A stretch of DNA of 44,983 bases from Edaphobacter sp. (GCA_025462755.1 JAOAPF010000369.1:1-44983), one strand, 5' to 3'; positions 28,201 to 35,771 are shown, counted from the first letter of the stretch. Made by a program: numbers and translations. Notes: generated by a model not told the origin, from the sequence alone.

Positions 28201-28443
28201 CAGAATTACGCATCCATTGCTGTCTATGCTGCTGGTGGATCTGACCTCGCCTGTCAGTACGTCACGTGCACGCCATACGGCGCCACTGGTCAATGGGGAG
28301 CCGACGTTACCCATCAGAACACTTCGGCTGACACCAGCGCAGTTGATGGAGTTCCGTCCTCAACCATCGCCAGCGTGATCCCAAATGGATACAAGCTGTA
28401 CATCAACAACGGATCACGTTCGTACTCCATCCAGGCGGTCTAG
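25255..28443 (+). CDS. Central tail hub / host-specificity protein (gpJ-like)
   Basis: A 1062-residue protein. The N-terminus is hydrophobic (about 5-60), followed by the hub signature RQIIYGQQRVGGVTIF (about 71-87) and NYLIVVAGHVCDSIVNIYLD, as in gpJ-like proteins. A fibronectin-III-like domain lies at about 545-655. Two jelly-roll, carbohydrate-binding-like modules follow: the first begins at about 685 (MIVNANFANGLTGWTTVG), the second at about 865 (IVPNGNFILGNTQGWQIGG). These repeat the N-x-N-F-x-GL-x-GW pattern of CBM4/9-type domains and are good candidates for glycan receptor binding. The gene is intact and the largest in the element. Confidence 0.85.
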   Translation: MPKALQGAALIAGAVILDAAALALGGPLAAAWVTQLEVSLLAGGISMEAATIASALTSNRGMNITTRQAAANRQIIYGQQRVGGVTIFKSTTGSHKDQLNYLIVVAGHVCDSIVNIYLDGRQVHFAGGVGNITRNGINFGGAANGNSYTGPNGVQYNFGGQVYCEARFGDQTEGQNTTTQIMGSLRANDPTWDYDTNGNSPWVAGCTYIYLKVENNPSLFPGEPEVRITVNGKNDIWDPRTQTSKFTTNWALIAADIITDTQFGLGDNTVNQLNLISAANVCDESVAFAGAGGGTESRYTCNYHYDTSMAPGDALSAIMPGAKGSYSQIGGQHYLWPDYWHGPSFSFGEQHLTSTFQWKPYRSVPDLINRVNGTYIAPTFPYNVAGNLYDRNGFYNGQAQNNFSFAFQPTNFPQYAQDIAHGYPSDQWLTADGGHQHPLELSLQSVLSIGQAQRLAKLNLMHNRFQGEGTLEMGLYGYVMQPKDIFQFTFPPLGWTNKLLEVVSSSLSVVDDPNGGAPSIRVTYSVRETDPSVYTWSTAEELTVYAVPALPSQTPLTPAPPTNMVLTSGVATAIVQPDGSLESVIQIGFNTPLDNLAVQVQVQYQLVGASTWLSAPAIDISLNLGLISGVIAGQSYNVQIRTTRASGVSSAWVQQLNYTVSTTPSFLGTLGAQIPTITANSQLGGTVPGEMIVNANFANGLTGWTTVGVVAVDASQHKLGTQSARSQGGGVSQTVALVAGHTYLYQGWVMTDGSVVAGGSLGAGLGFTDPGSHITIQRVNGTAANLGNQNPAALLPATGATAWTLLQMTLIVAVSGTYQVGTVDNYGSSAVNAHAWFDGLSLTDTTGGADITAAQPIVYTGSSESIVPNGNFILGNTQGWQIGGFTYQPNGGAQRIFSPANIGSAFSPSFGVVPGQKYRVTFLLYNGSGSGGVYLRIAYSATYLSVVQPIGGNVNNFTDLMANGSVTFTPTVYSYDWVCPTGQNYASIAVYAAGGSDLACQYVTCTPYGATGQWGADVTHQNTSADTSAVDGVPSSTIASVIPNGYKLYINNGSRSYSIQAV

Positions 28444-28445
28444 TC

Positions 28446-28799
28446 ATGCCCTTTCAAATGCGCGACGAAACCGCCGGAGTCAACATTCTGTACGTGGACA
28501 ACACGAATCAGATGGGCTTGGGGAGCTTGCCTATCGCCGGTCAACAACTCACTGTTCAAGGCGCGGGTGTGGTAACGATAGGTGGCGACTTCGCCTGTGG
28601 TGTCTTAGGAGTAGGGGCAACGGCTCCGGTTGAGGGGTCAATTGCTATTCCCGCCAACTCCACAGCAACAGTTCCCATTGTCGTTAGCTATATTCCTACC
28701 GTTGGCGCTGATGCTCCGGCTGTAGCAGTATCTAGCTCAAGCGTGACCTTCTCCAACAATACCGGCGCTACACGCACCGCGCACTACTCCATCTGGTAA
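28446..28799 (+). CDS. Tail-tip accessory protein, RDETA family copy 1
   Basis: A 117-residue protein starting two bases after the hub gene. The N-terminus FQMRDETAGVNILYVDNTNQ is shared with the genes at 28808 and 29164 (short linear motif R-D-E-T-A, then I-L-x-x-D-N), followed by a Gly/Val-rich beta domain and an aromatic end (HYSIW). It is one of three tandem related genes. Position after the hub suggests a tip or receptor-binding accessory; no known domain was recognised. Confidence 0.6.
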   Translation: MPFQMRDETAGVNILYVDNTNQMGLGSLPIAGQQLTVQGAGVVTIGGDFACGVLGVGATAPVEGSIAIPANSTATVPIVVSYIPTVGADAPAVAVSSSSVTFSNNTGATRTAHYSIW

Positions 28800-28807
28800 C
28801 AAAATAA

Positions 28808-29164
28808 ATGAGCATCATTCTCAATGACGCGACATCGGGAACGCAGCGTCTAGCAGCGGACAACTCGGCCAACTTCGAGCTAGGCAGTGCTACCCCGTCG
28901 TCGAAGCTGTCTTTCCAAGGTAGGAACCTCCTGAGCGGATCAGTCCTAGACCAACGGACAGCGGCTCCTCCAAGCATGGCGCGGATATCAGGAGCTGTGA
29001 CTTTGAGTGCCTACACCCAGACTACGATCTCGACCACCACGACTGCGGGATTCGCCGGGGTGAGCACATTGGGAACCGTGGTCCGTTTCGCCTCAGACAA
29101 GAGCTCCTTCGACCTCCTGAATTCAGATAGCTCCACACATACCCTTAACTACGCGGTGTTTTAA
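28808..29164 (+). CDS. Tail-tip accessory protein, RDETA family copy 2 (divergent)
   Basis: A 118-residue protein starting MSIILNDATSGTQRLAADNS, the weakest match of the family: the N-D-A-T start and D-N remain. Ser/Thr-rich beta sequence follows and it ends LNYAVF, parallel to HYSIW in copy 1. Stop and next start overlap as TAATG. Function as for its neighbours is unknown. Confidence 0.6.
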   Translation: MSIILNDATSGTQRLAADNSANFELGSATPSSKLSFQGRNLLSGSVLDQRTAAPPSMARISGAVTLSAYTQTTISTTTTAGFAGVSTLGTVVRFASDKSSFDLLNSDSSTHTLNYAVF

Positions 29165-29661
29165 TGCCCATCATAATCAGAGACGAAACAGCGAACCTTC
29201 TTATCCTCACTATCGACAACAGTGGGAACGCGACTTTTGGGGATGGGACTCCTATCAACCTGCTCACAGTTGGGGGTCACGGAATCATTGACAGTAACGG
29301 ACACGTGGTCCACGGACTCAACTCGTGTTCGGCACACCCTACTAGTGGCTCCGTCAACGTTGGGATAAACAGCTCTGCCACGATCACAACGATCTCTGGC
29401 AGAGTCCCAACGGTACAGGTCGACACGACCCAACCGGCAGCGAGTTACTTTATGGAATTTCGTACACCCGGCGACCCAACCAGCGGAGGTACTGAGAGCA
29501 CCACAGCACTCCCCGGCAGAACCGTTCACAACTTCACCGCCTCGGCGGGTAGCTTCGCAATCTTCAACCAGAACATAGGAGACGGATATGTGAACGACCC
29601 TGCCTCCCCATATCACGACCCCAGTTTAGATAACGCTCCATGCGTATATAGGTGGCTTTAA
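29164..29661 (+). CDS. Tail-tip accessory protein, RDETA family copy 3 (longer)
   Basis: A 165-residue protein starting IIIRDETANLLILTIDNSGN, clearly akin to copy 1. It keeps the GDGTPINLLTVGGHG turn seen as LPIAGQQLTVQGAG in copy 1. It is about 50 residues longer than its relatives and ends with a polar Pro/Asp-rich tail (DPASPYHDPSLDNAPCVYRW). Both ends overlap neighbours as TAATG, placing it in the tail operon. Confidence 0.6.
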   Translation: MPIIIRDETANLLILTIDNSGNATFGDGTPINLLTVGGHGIIDSNGHVVHGLNSCSAHPTSGSVNVGINSSATITTISGRVPTVQVDTTQPAASYFMEFRTPGDPTSGGTESTTALPGRTVHNFTASAGSFAIFNQNIGDGYVNDPASPYHDPSLDNAPCVYRWL

Positions 29662-29972
29662 TGATCTATTTTATCGAGCACGATAGTGCTGAAAACATTT
29701 GTCATGTTTGTGCTGACCCAGGTGCAACCATCGTTCCTCTCGTAAACCGAGTGGCCTTCTCGAAATCCGATGGAACACTGTATAAGGACGCGAGCGGTAA
29801 CGATCTCTCCCCGTATGGCCTAATCCTAGCCGAACCGGTCGGAATTGATGCTGCTGCATACGACACCCTCCTCGCCGAAGGGATGCAGAACTTCACCTAT
29901 GACACAGCTACCCAAACCGTTGTAAAGAAGCCAGCGACAAGCACAGGAACCAATGACCCAGCGACTACTTAA
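29661..29972 (+). CDS. Small phage protein downstream of tail-tip genes
   Basis: A 103-residue product with the start at ATG 29661, which overlaps the previous stop (TAATG); a start nine bases earlier is possible. The sequence IYFIEHDSAENICHVCADPG followed by Ser/Asp-rich helices ending VKKPATSTGTNDPATT resembles tail-fibre-assembly-like or chaperone-like small proteins by shape only. No domain is recognised. Confidence 0.55.
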   Translation: MIYFIEHDSAENICHVCADPGATIVPLVNRVAFSKSDGTLYKDASGNDLSPYGLILAEPVGIDAAAYDTLLAEGMQNFTYDTATQTVVKKPATSTGTNDPATT

Positions 29973-30489
29973 TTCTCATCCGCACCACTGCTTTCACTCC
30001 CCTCGCTGCAACGTCCATCAGCACCCTGATCTTCACCACTGCCATCAGCAGTTTTGCTCCGGTGCAATCAACCCGGACATGGCAGAGCAAGCCGGATTAA
30101 AGGATGAAGATGATGAGGTTATATGTCCGGTTTGCGGTGGTCCCACTACGCTGAAGCCCGGTAACCGCATCGCCGAAGTTCACGCCAAGCTCTGCACCGA
30201 TGAGACGATCCACTATCCGGAGATGCGCAAGAGTGGCGACATCACAGAGGAAGAGTATCAGGCTTGGAGGGCAACCCTTTCCCGCAAGGAACTGATGGGC
30301 GTCTACAAGCGTGCACCTGACATTCATGTGATGGCGTCATTCACACATGATGAAACCGCTCTCATGACCACGGATCTTCCGGCGTTCAATGCTCTGCTCC
30401 AGACGCGGCTACGTGAACGCGCCGAGATGGCCCTCATGCATCAAGTTCCGCATCTTCACTCCACTACCAGTCCCACCCTTTCCCTCTAG
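29953..30489 (+). CDS. Phage protein of unknown function with CPVC motif
   Basis: The 178-residue frame from ATG 29953 has AGGAA four bases upstream and overlaps the preceding gene by 20 bases. The region up to residue 42 is unusually His/Cys-rich and may be untranslated; ATG 30079 (MAEQAGLKDEDDEVICPVCG) would give 136 residues but lacks a ribosome site. The better part includes one CPVCG knuckle followed by HAKLC. The middle is helical with an acidic-basic mix (ITEEEYQAWRATLSRKELMG). No function assigned. Confidence 0.45.
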   Translation: MTQRLLNSHPHHCFHSPRCNVHQHPDLHHCHQQFCSGAINPDMAEQAGLKDEDDEVICPVCGGPTTLKPGNRIAEVHAKLCTDETIHYPEMRKSGDITEEEYQAWRATLSRKELMGVYKRAPDIHVMASFTHDETALMTTDLPAFNALLQTRLRERAEMALMHQVPHLHSTTSPTLSL

Positions 30490-30510
30490 TCAAGCAATTC
30501 AGGAGCACCC

Positions 30511-32862
30511 ATGAACCGACTACTCCGAGTAGCCATCGCGCTCGTGTGCGCGATTGGCATCAAACCTGCTCATGGCCAGATGACCACCATCACCGCCAGC
30601 TCAATCAAGATGGGTGGCAAGACCATCGCCGCCGGCACAGTTACTTTCACTCCGGTCAACGTTGCTGGAATCCCGATTGCATTTGATCAAGGCGGCGGCG
30701 GTCTAAATTCTCCTGATGCGTTCTCCTGCACGATCTTCGCGGGTGCAATAACAGGTACGTGCCAGATCCCAGATGCTGCTCTGACCTCGCAGGCGAATAT
30801 CCTCTACTCAATCCAGGTCACCAACACTGCATCTCAGAGAGCGTTCACCTTCTCTGCTGTTCCGAACATCACCGGTGCTACGTGGGCTCTTGACTCGTAT
30901 GCTCCTCCAGCGCAGACGACCAATGTCGAACCCATTCAGGTCGCGTACGGTACGGCGGCTCCTCCCAGCGCGTGCGTGAGTCCTTCGTTTTACGTCCGCA
31001 ACTTCAGCGGTGGTCTTCTGTATATGTGTGTCGGCGGTGTTCCTGTCCTCGTGACGGGTTCCGGTACCGGATCAGGTGGCGTCGGCCCTGCTGGGCAGGC
31101 CGCAACAATCACAATCGGAGCAGTCACAGGACTAGCTCCTGGTTCAACCCCAACCGTGCAGAACACAGGTACAACCTCAGCTGCTGTTCTTGCGTTTGGT
31201 GTTCCTGCTGGTGCCCAAGGTGCGACTGGTTCAGCAGGTAGCACCGGAGCGACAGGTGTAGCTGCTACCGTCGCAATCGGCACAGTCACTACCGGAGCGG
31301 CCGGTTCGGCGGCTGCTGTGACCAATGCGGGTACTACTGGTGCTGCTGTTCTCAACTTCAATATCCCTCAAGGCGCTGCTGGTGCAACAGGTGCTAAGGG
31401 CGACACTGGTCTTCAGGGTCTCTCCGGCGGTTCCACGACTTGGCGCGGCGCGTGGGTAGGCACCACTAACTACGCGCTCTATGATGCCGTCAGCTATCTC
31501 GGCTCCTCGTACATCTCGCTCGTGACAAACACGAACGTGATTCCTGGCACGAACCCTGCGGACTGGCAGATTCTCGCATTGGCCGGCGCGGCTGGAGCTA
31601 CCGGAACTGCTGGTGCTTCTTCAACCATCGTGGTCGGAACCGTCACCCCACTTGCTGCCGGTGCCACTCCGACCGTCTCCAATTCTGGATCGTCTTCGGC
31701 CGCAACATTCAACTTCGGCATCCCTGCCGGAGCAACTGGCGCAACCGGTACTCAGGGAACCACCGGCACAACAGGCTCCCCTGGTACTGCTGCTACCGTG
31801 TCGGTCGGTTCCGTATCGACCGGCGCTGCCGGCTCGGCTGCCGCGGTGTCCAACGCTGGTACTACGAGCGCGGCTGTACTCAACTTCACCATCCCTCAGG
31901 GTCTGGCTGGAGCAACTGGTTCGACGGGTACAACCGGAACTGCTGGAGCGGCTGCCACTATAGCTGTCGGCACGGTTACCCCTCTCTCTGCGGGTGCTAC
32001 ACCAACTGTCAGCAACAGCGGGTCGTCTTCGGCGGCTACTCTCAACTTCGGTATTCCGGCTGGGGCCACAGGTGCTACCGGTTCTACCGGCACAACTGGC
32101 ACGGCTGGTGCGGCTGCAACTGTAGCTGTCGGCACCGTTACACCACTCGCTGCTGGTGCCACACCGACGGTCACTAATTCCGGTACGCCTTCAGCGGCGG
32201 TCCTCGCATTCGGCATACCTGCTGGTGCGATGGGGTCGACAGGCTCCGCGGGTTCGGCAGCTACTATCAGTGTCGGCACGGTGACAACTGGTGCTCCTGC
32301 TTCCTCGGCTACTGTGAGCAATTCAGGTACTACGAGTGGGGCTGTACTGAACTTCACCATACCGCAAGGTTTGGCTGGAGCGACAGGCTCGACAGGCTCG
32401 AACGGATCGGCTGCAACGGTTAGTGTGGGCACCGTGACGGCGCTGGCTCCGGGAGCCACGCCTACAGTGTCCAATACGGGCTCAAGCTCGGCGGCTGTAC
32501 TCGCGTTCGGCATCCCCTCGGCCGGAACTCCTACCTTCAGCAGCCTGACAGATAGTGCTTCGGTTACCTGGGCGATCGGATCAGCGATCGTAGCCAACTC
32601 AACGCTGACGCTCGTACACACTACCGGCACACGCGCTCTCAACCTAACTGGTCTGGTCAACGGTGGAAGCTACGTCGTCGTTCTCAAGCAGGACTCGACG
32701 GGAGGCGCGGCGGCAACACTGGGAACAGGCTGCACATGGTTTCAGGGTGGCTCGGCTGGGTTCACTGCATCAACTACTCTCGCCCTGACGACCACAGCGT
32801 CGACGGTCAACATCCTCGCCTTCATCTATGACGGCAGCAACTGCTATGCCAACCTTCGGTAA
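30511..32862 (+). CDS. Signal-peptide-bearing collagen-like repeat fibre protein
   Basis: A 783-residue protein with a Sec-type signal peptide (MNRLLRVAIALVCAIGIKPA, cleavage near HGQ) and AGGAG before ATG 30511. An N-terminal beta domain of about 190 residues resembles carboxypeptidase-regulatory folds. Then come eight units of about 50 residues, each a short beta hairpin ending in FxIPxG plus a Gly-x-Thr/Ala collagen-like linker (GATGSTGTTGTAGA). One unit is interrupted by a carbohydrate-binding-like insert (about 31437-31590: WRGAWVGTTNYALYDAVSYL). It ends in a compact C-terminal domain. The layout is that of a trimeric fibre. The signal peptide is odd for a tail protein. Confidence 0.75.
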   Translation: MNRLLRVAIALVCAIGIKPAHGQMTTITASSIKMGGKTIAAGTVTFTPVNVAGIPIAFDQGGGGLNSPDAFSCTIFAGAITGTCQIPDAALTSQANILYSIQVTNTASQRAFTFSAVPNITGATWALDSYAPPAQTTNVEPIQVAYGTAAPPSACVSPSFYVRNFSGGLLYMCVGGVPVLVTGSGTGSGGVGPAGQAATITIGAVTGLAPGSTPTVQNTGTTSAAVLAFGVPAGAQGATGSAGSTGATGVAATVAIGTVTTGAAGSAAAVTNAGTTGAAVLNFNIPQGAAGATGAKGDTGLQGLSGGSTTWRGAWVGTTNYALYDAVSYLGSSYISLVTNTNVIPGTNPADWQILALAGAAGATGTAGASSTIVVGTVTPLAAGATPTVSNSGSSSAATFNFGIPAGATGATGTQGTTGTTGSPGTAATVSVGSVSTGAAGSAAAVSNAGTTSAAVLNFTIPQGLAGATGSTGTTGTAGAAATIAVGTVTPLSAGATPTVSNSGSSSAATLNFGIPAGATGATGSTGTTGTAGAAATVAVGTVTPLAAGATPTVTNSGTPSAAVLAFGIPAGAMGSTGSAGSAATISVGTVTTGAPASSATVSNSGTTSGAVLNFTIPQGLAGATGSTGSNGSAATVSVGTVTALAPGATPTVSNTGSSSAAVLAFGIPSAGTPTFSSLTDSASVTWAIGSAIVANSTLTLVHTTGTRALNLTGLVNGGSYVVVLKQDSTGGAAATLGTGCTWFQGGSAGFTASTTLALTTTASTVNILAFIYDGSNCYANLR
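31099..32520 (+). repeat. Eight in-frame repeat units of the fibre gene (two alternating types)
   Basis: Units start AAT(I/V)xxGxVT. Type A continues LAxGATPTVxNxGxxSAA and ends FGIPAG; type B continues TGAAGSAAAVxNxGTT and ends FxIPQG. Order along the gene is A B A B A A B A, with the carbohydrate-binding-like insert after the second unit. Each unit is about 155 bases. Confidence 0.7.
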
Positions 32863-32871
32863 GGACGAACA

Positions 32872-33627
32872 ATGAGACGACTCATCGCAACCCTGCTGTT
32901 CATATTCTGGCCTGGGCTGATGCTGGCACCAGCTCAGCGGTCTGTCTTCTTCGCGCAGAACGTTCCCGTCAGTAGCAGTGGCGCTATAACCCCTCCACCC
33001 TCGACAAACATGGCGGTCTGGTACAAAGCCGACTCGCTCAGCTCTTCACCAGTCGCCACATGGGCCGATAGCTCTGCTTCGGGGTTGAACCTTACTGGTG
33101 TGGCCTCCCCGACGTGGGCAACTAGCCAGCTCAATGGGAAGCCGGGAGTAACCCTCAATGGGTCGTCTCAATACTTCACCCTCAGCAGTATTCCTTCCGG
33201 CCCACCAATCTCTATCTATGTCGTCTTCAAGCCAACGACAGTCGGTGCGACGGGCGCGTTTGTAGCCAGCTACATGGGAACGGGTGAACTGTTTTATGGC
33301 ATCAACGATTCGGGTAAACAAGAGCTGGATGTAGCGCAGTCATCAGCGATCGGCACAAGCTCTACGACGCTGTCGGCTGGCACATGGTACGAGGGCGCAA
33401 TGACCTATGACGGGTCAACGGCCAAGTTCTATCTGAACGGCGTCGCAGACGGCAGTGCATCCGGAAGCGCCACCTTCTTTGCCGGCATCACTTCGATCGG
33501 GACCAGCTATAGCGGCAGCTCACTCACCAAGGGATGCAATTGTGAATTCGCCGAGGTTCTTATCTACAACACGGCGACATATCAACCATCCGTCCATACC
33601 TATCTTCTGGCAAAGTACGGCATCTAG
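32872..33627 (+). CDS. Exported LamG/concanavalin-like protein
   Basis: A 251-residue protein nine bases after the fibre gene. It has a clear signal peptide (MRRLIATLLFIFWPGLMLAP, then AQR) and a single LamG-type jelly roll: MAVWYKADSLSSSPVATWAD, then VTLNGSSQYFTLSS, YVVFKPTTVGATGAF, AKFYLNGVADGS, and a closing FAEVLIYNTA. LamG folds bind sugars or proteins. As with the fibre, a Sec signal on a gene inside a tail operon is unexpected. It could be a surface protein delivered by the prophage rather than a virion part. Confidence 0.75.
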   Translation: MRRLIATLLFIFWPGLMLAPAQRSVFFAQNVPVSSSGAITPPPSTNMAVWYKADSLSSSPVATWADSSASGLNLTGVASPTWATSQLNGKPGVTLNGSSQYFTLSSIPSGPPISIYVVFKPTTVGATGAFVASYMGTGELFYGINDSGKQELDVAQSSAIGTSSTTLSAGTWYEGAMTYDGSTAKFYLNGVADGSASGSATFFAGITSIGTSYSGSSLTKGCNCEFAEVLIYNTATYQPSVHTYLLAKYGI

Positions 33628-33712
33628 GCGCAGACTCGAGGCGCCTCTCACGGTTGACGATCGGCCTCCTGGGTTACAGCAAATGATGGGCAGTCACGGA
33701 AGGAAAGAAGTA

Positions 33713-34174
33713 ATGCAGATATCGAACGCTGGGCTCAGCCTGATCAAGAAGGATGAGGGGTTCAAGGCGCACCTTTACAACTGTCCCGCCAACGACGCCC
33801 ACGACCGGGTACGGCCACCTCGTAACACCACGGACCGGTATGCGGCGCTGCGTCGGAGGCTCCGTTCGTCGGTGTCATAAGTGAGGAGCAGGGAACTGCG
33901 TTGCTGATTGCGGACCTGGCATACGCGGAACATGCCGTCGACCATCTGGTGACGGCGCCCTTGAGCCAGGGTCAGTACGACGCGCTGGTCTCGTTCACCT
34001 GCAACGAAGGAACTGGCCGGCTCCAGACTTCGACGCTGCTGAAGGTGCTGAATGCAAGGTAGCTATGCGGCGGTACCGGCGGAGCTCATGGAGTGGGTCT
34101 TTGGTGGTGGTAAGAAGCTGCCTGGACTGGTGACGCGTCGTGAGGCTGAGGTGGCGTTTTTCGTAGCGGCGTAG
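33713..34174 (+). pseudogene. Broken phage lysozyme (GH24-type endolysin)
   Basis: ATG 33713 begins MQISNAGLSLIKKDEGFKAH, the T4-lysozyme-like opening with the catalytic Glu in KKDEG. The rest of the family is present but only across three frames. Removing one base near 33798-33800 gives DATTGYGHLV, one near 33824 gives HHGPVCGAASEAPFVG and on to QYDALVSFTCNEGTGRL. One near 34058-34060 gives SYAAVPAELMEWVFGGGKKL and the end TRREAEVAFFVAA with stop 34172-34174. Three +1 changes in 460 bases mean no full enzyme is made from this sequence. It closes the late operon, followed by a terminator. Confidence 0.85.
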
Positions 34175-34204
34175 ATAACTGCTATGCAAGATCATGAGTT
34201 AGCG

Positions 34205-34240
34205 AAGCCCTTCTGCTTATCGCAGAGGGGCTTTTTGTTT
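34205..34240 (+). terminator. Intrinsic terminator at the end of the late operon
   Basis: AAGCCCTTCTGC (34205-34216) pairs with GCAGAGGGGCTT (34222-34233) as a 12-bp stem with one G-T pair and a five-base loop, followed directly by TTTTTGTTT. Strong rho-independent form, 30 bases after the lysozyme remnant. Confidence 0.9.
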
Positions 34241-34361
34241 GTGTTGAAATTCTCCGGATTCACCGCTTCCAAGGTCTAGGAGCATCAGTGGCCCTAAAGC
34301 CTCCTAGATCTGGAAATTTAATGCATTCTGGAATGATAGGTGCGAACATACAAGAACCCTT

Positions 34362-35294
34362 ATGAACTTTGCTGTCGTCTTGCCAGAACTCCCAAAGCTA
34401 CAGCCTTGCGTCGGAACAACCCCAGTTTGGTGGCAATGGCATCCACCTGTGGGGGTATTCATTGCCGTGCTCGCCTTGGTTGGAGTATTGATACCTTGGC
34501 TGAGGGGTGAAGGCAAACGGGTCGATCGACATGAGCGTGCTTTTTGGACGATTGTCATGTTTGTCTGCTTAGGTCTTGAGCTGAATTCGATTTATCAAGA
34601 TCAGACTCAACACAAAAAAGAAGAGACGTTCGCAAGATGCGAACAGCTTCATAGCTTTCAGGAGATTGGTCAAAGTCTTCAGAGTTCAATAGCACAAAAC
34701 GAACAAGGATTTAAGGACACGATCGGTCCACTAAAACAAACTCTTGAAGCTTCGACGATGGCTGTCAATCAAACCCGGCCTTTCGCAGACGTACAATTCA
34801 AGGGGTTATCGCCTCAGCGATTTTATAAAGAAACCGGCCTGCCATTGCCTACGCCAATTTTGACCGGGGGGCCTACTAAAATCAACTACCATTTCAGCAA
34901 CGGTGGTAACGATACTGCTCAGATGTATGGAGGTTTGGCACTAGCCTTTGTTGGCAAACCAGACGATGCTGATTCTGAGAGAGAAATAATGAGGCAATTT
35001 GAAATTGAGTGGAATAAGAAGAAAGTGAATCAATCGCCTATAGCTGAGACCCCAGGACAAGACAGTTTCAATGAATTCACTGCTGGCCCTTGGTCTGAAG
35101 CTGACCAATCTGGGATAGCGGCGGGAACTAAGACGATCTATTATGTGATCCGTTTTGCCTACGGAGACAGGACCGGCAGGTGGTTTTCGGATTACTGTAG
35201 CAATCTTCAAACGCCTGCAACTAGCTACATTGGAACAAGACATCCTTGCCGATTGCCGAGCAATGGCCGATATCACTCTAGTACTTGGCAGTAA
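34362..35294 (+). CDS. Membrane protein of unknown function (cargo)
   Basis: A 310-residue protein with two membrane spans (about residues 30-47 and 60-77), a basic link (RGEGKRVDRHE) and a long soluble C-terminal part. That part contains coiled-coil-like sequence (about 95-140) and a beta domain. The AT content is visibly higher than in the tail genes, pointing to a separate origin. It is the first gene after the late terminator and has its own promoter region (34241-34361). No domain recognised. The track of similar two-span plus beta-domain proteins in soil bacteria suggests a sensor or surface role, but this is not shown. Confidence 0.55.
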   Translation: MNFAVVLPELPKLQPCVGTTPVWWQWHPPVGVFIAVLALVGVLIPWLRGEGKRVDRHERAFWTIVMFVCLGLELNSIYQDQTQHKKEETFARCEQLHSFQEIGQSLQSSIAQNEQGFKDTIGPLKQTLEASTMAVNQTRPFADVQFKGLSPQRFYKETGLPLPTPILTGGPTKINYHFSNGGNDTAQMYGGLALAFVGKPDDADSEREIMRQFEIEWNKKKVNQSPIAETPGQDSFNEFTAGPWSEADQSGIAAGTKTIYYVIRFAYGDRTGRWFSDYCSNLQTPATSYIGTRHPCRLPSNGRYHSSTWQ

Positions 35295-35330
35295 CCATAT
35301 CTTCGCCTTTTCTTCGTGTACAATATTGCA

Positions 35331-35543
35331 ATGTTCGACCCGAACGCCCACATGCCGCGAATCAATCGAGGGATGATCTATTTGGGTGCGTGCCTCATTG
35401 CCGGCATACGGCTGGCCAGACAGACACAGGTCAACGTGCGAGTCGTCCCTACGTCGAACGCCATAGACGAAGCAGTGGACCTCGCACACGAGATTTACAA
35501 TCGGGTGTTTCGGAAAGTGCCCGAACGAATAATGGGGAAATAG
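35331..35543 (+). CDS. Small unknown cargo protein
   Basis: About 70 residues from ATG 35331 (a GTG at 35316 is also possible). Starts MFDPNAHMPRINRGMIYLGA and ends in a helical, charged segment (DLAHEIYNRVFRKVPE). There is no recognised domain. It precedes another small gene by three bases, so the two may be one transcript. Confidence 0.45.
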   Translation: MFDPNAHMPRINRGMIYLGACLIAGIRLARQTQVNVRVVPTSNAIDEAVDLAHEIYNRVFRKVPERIMGK

Positions 35544-35546
35544 ATT

Positions 35547-35771
35547 GTGCCACAGAAGATCAAATTCAAGAAGCAGTACAAGCCGATCAAGTTCGGCGAC
35601 AGACCCGACCCTGACACGGTAGAGGGCCACCGCAACAGGATGATTGAGGCTGCGGAAACCCGCGCCTACAACCGAAGGATGAAAGAGCTTGCTGCCGAGG
35701 ACGAATTGAGACGTGAGGGTTTTCTTTCGAAGGTGTTTGGCTTCTTCTTCTCAAGATCTCGGAGATATTGA
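35547..35771 (+). CDS. Small basic unknown protein
   Basis: GTG 35547 start, three bases after the preceding stop. The 74-residue product is very basic at the N-terminus (MPQKIKFKKQYKPIKFGDRP) and then helical, with a short C-terminal hydrophobic stretch (FLSKVFGFFFSRSRRY). Possibly nucleic-acid-binding or membrane-associated; not recognised. Confidence 0.45.
   Translation: MPQKIKFKKQYKPIKFGDRPDPDTVEGHRNRMIEAAETRAYNRRMKELAAEDELRREGFLSKVFGFFFSRSRRY

Noticed and set aside
31896-32660. Long minus-strand frame (254 codons) opposite the fibre repeats
   Set aside because: Its Ala/Val/Pro-rich repeats mirror the plus-strand collagen-like repeats; no ribosome site or domain. A shadow of the real gene.
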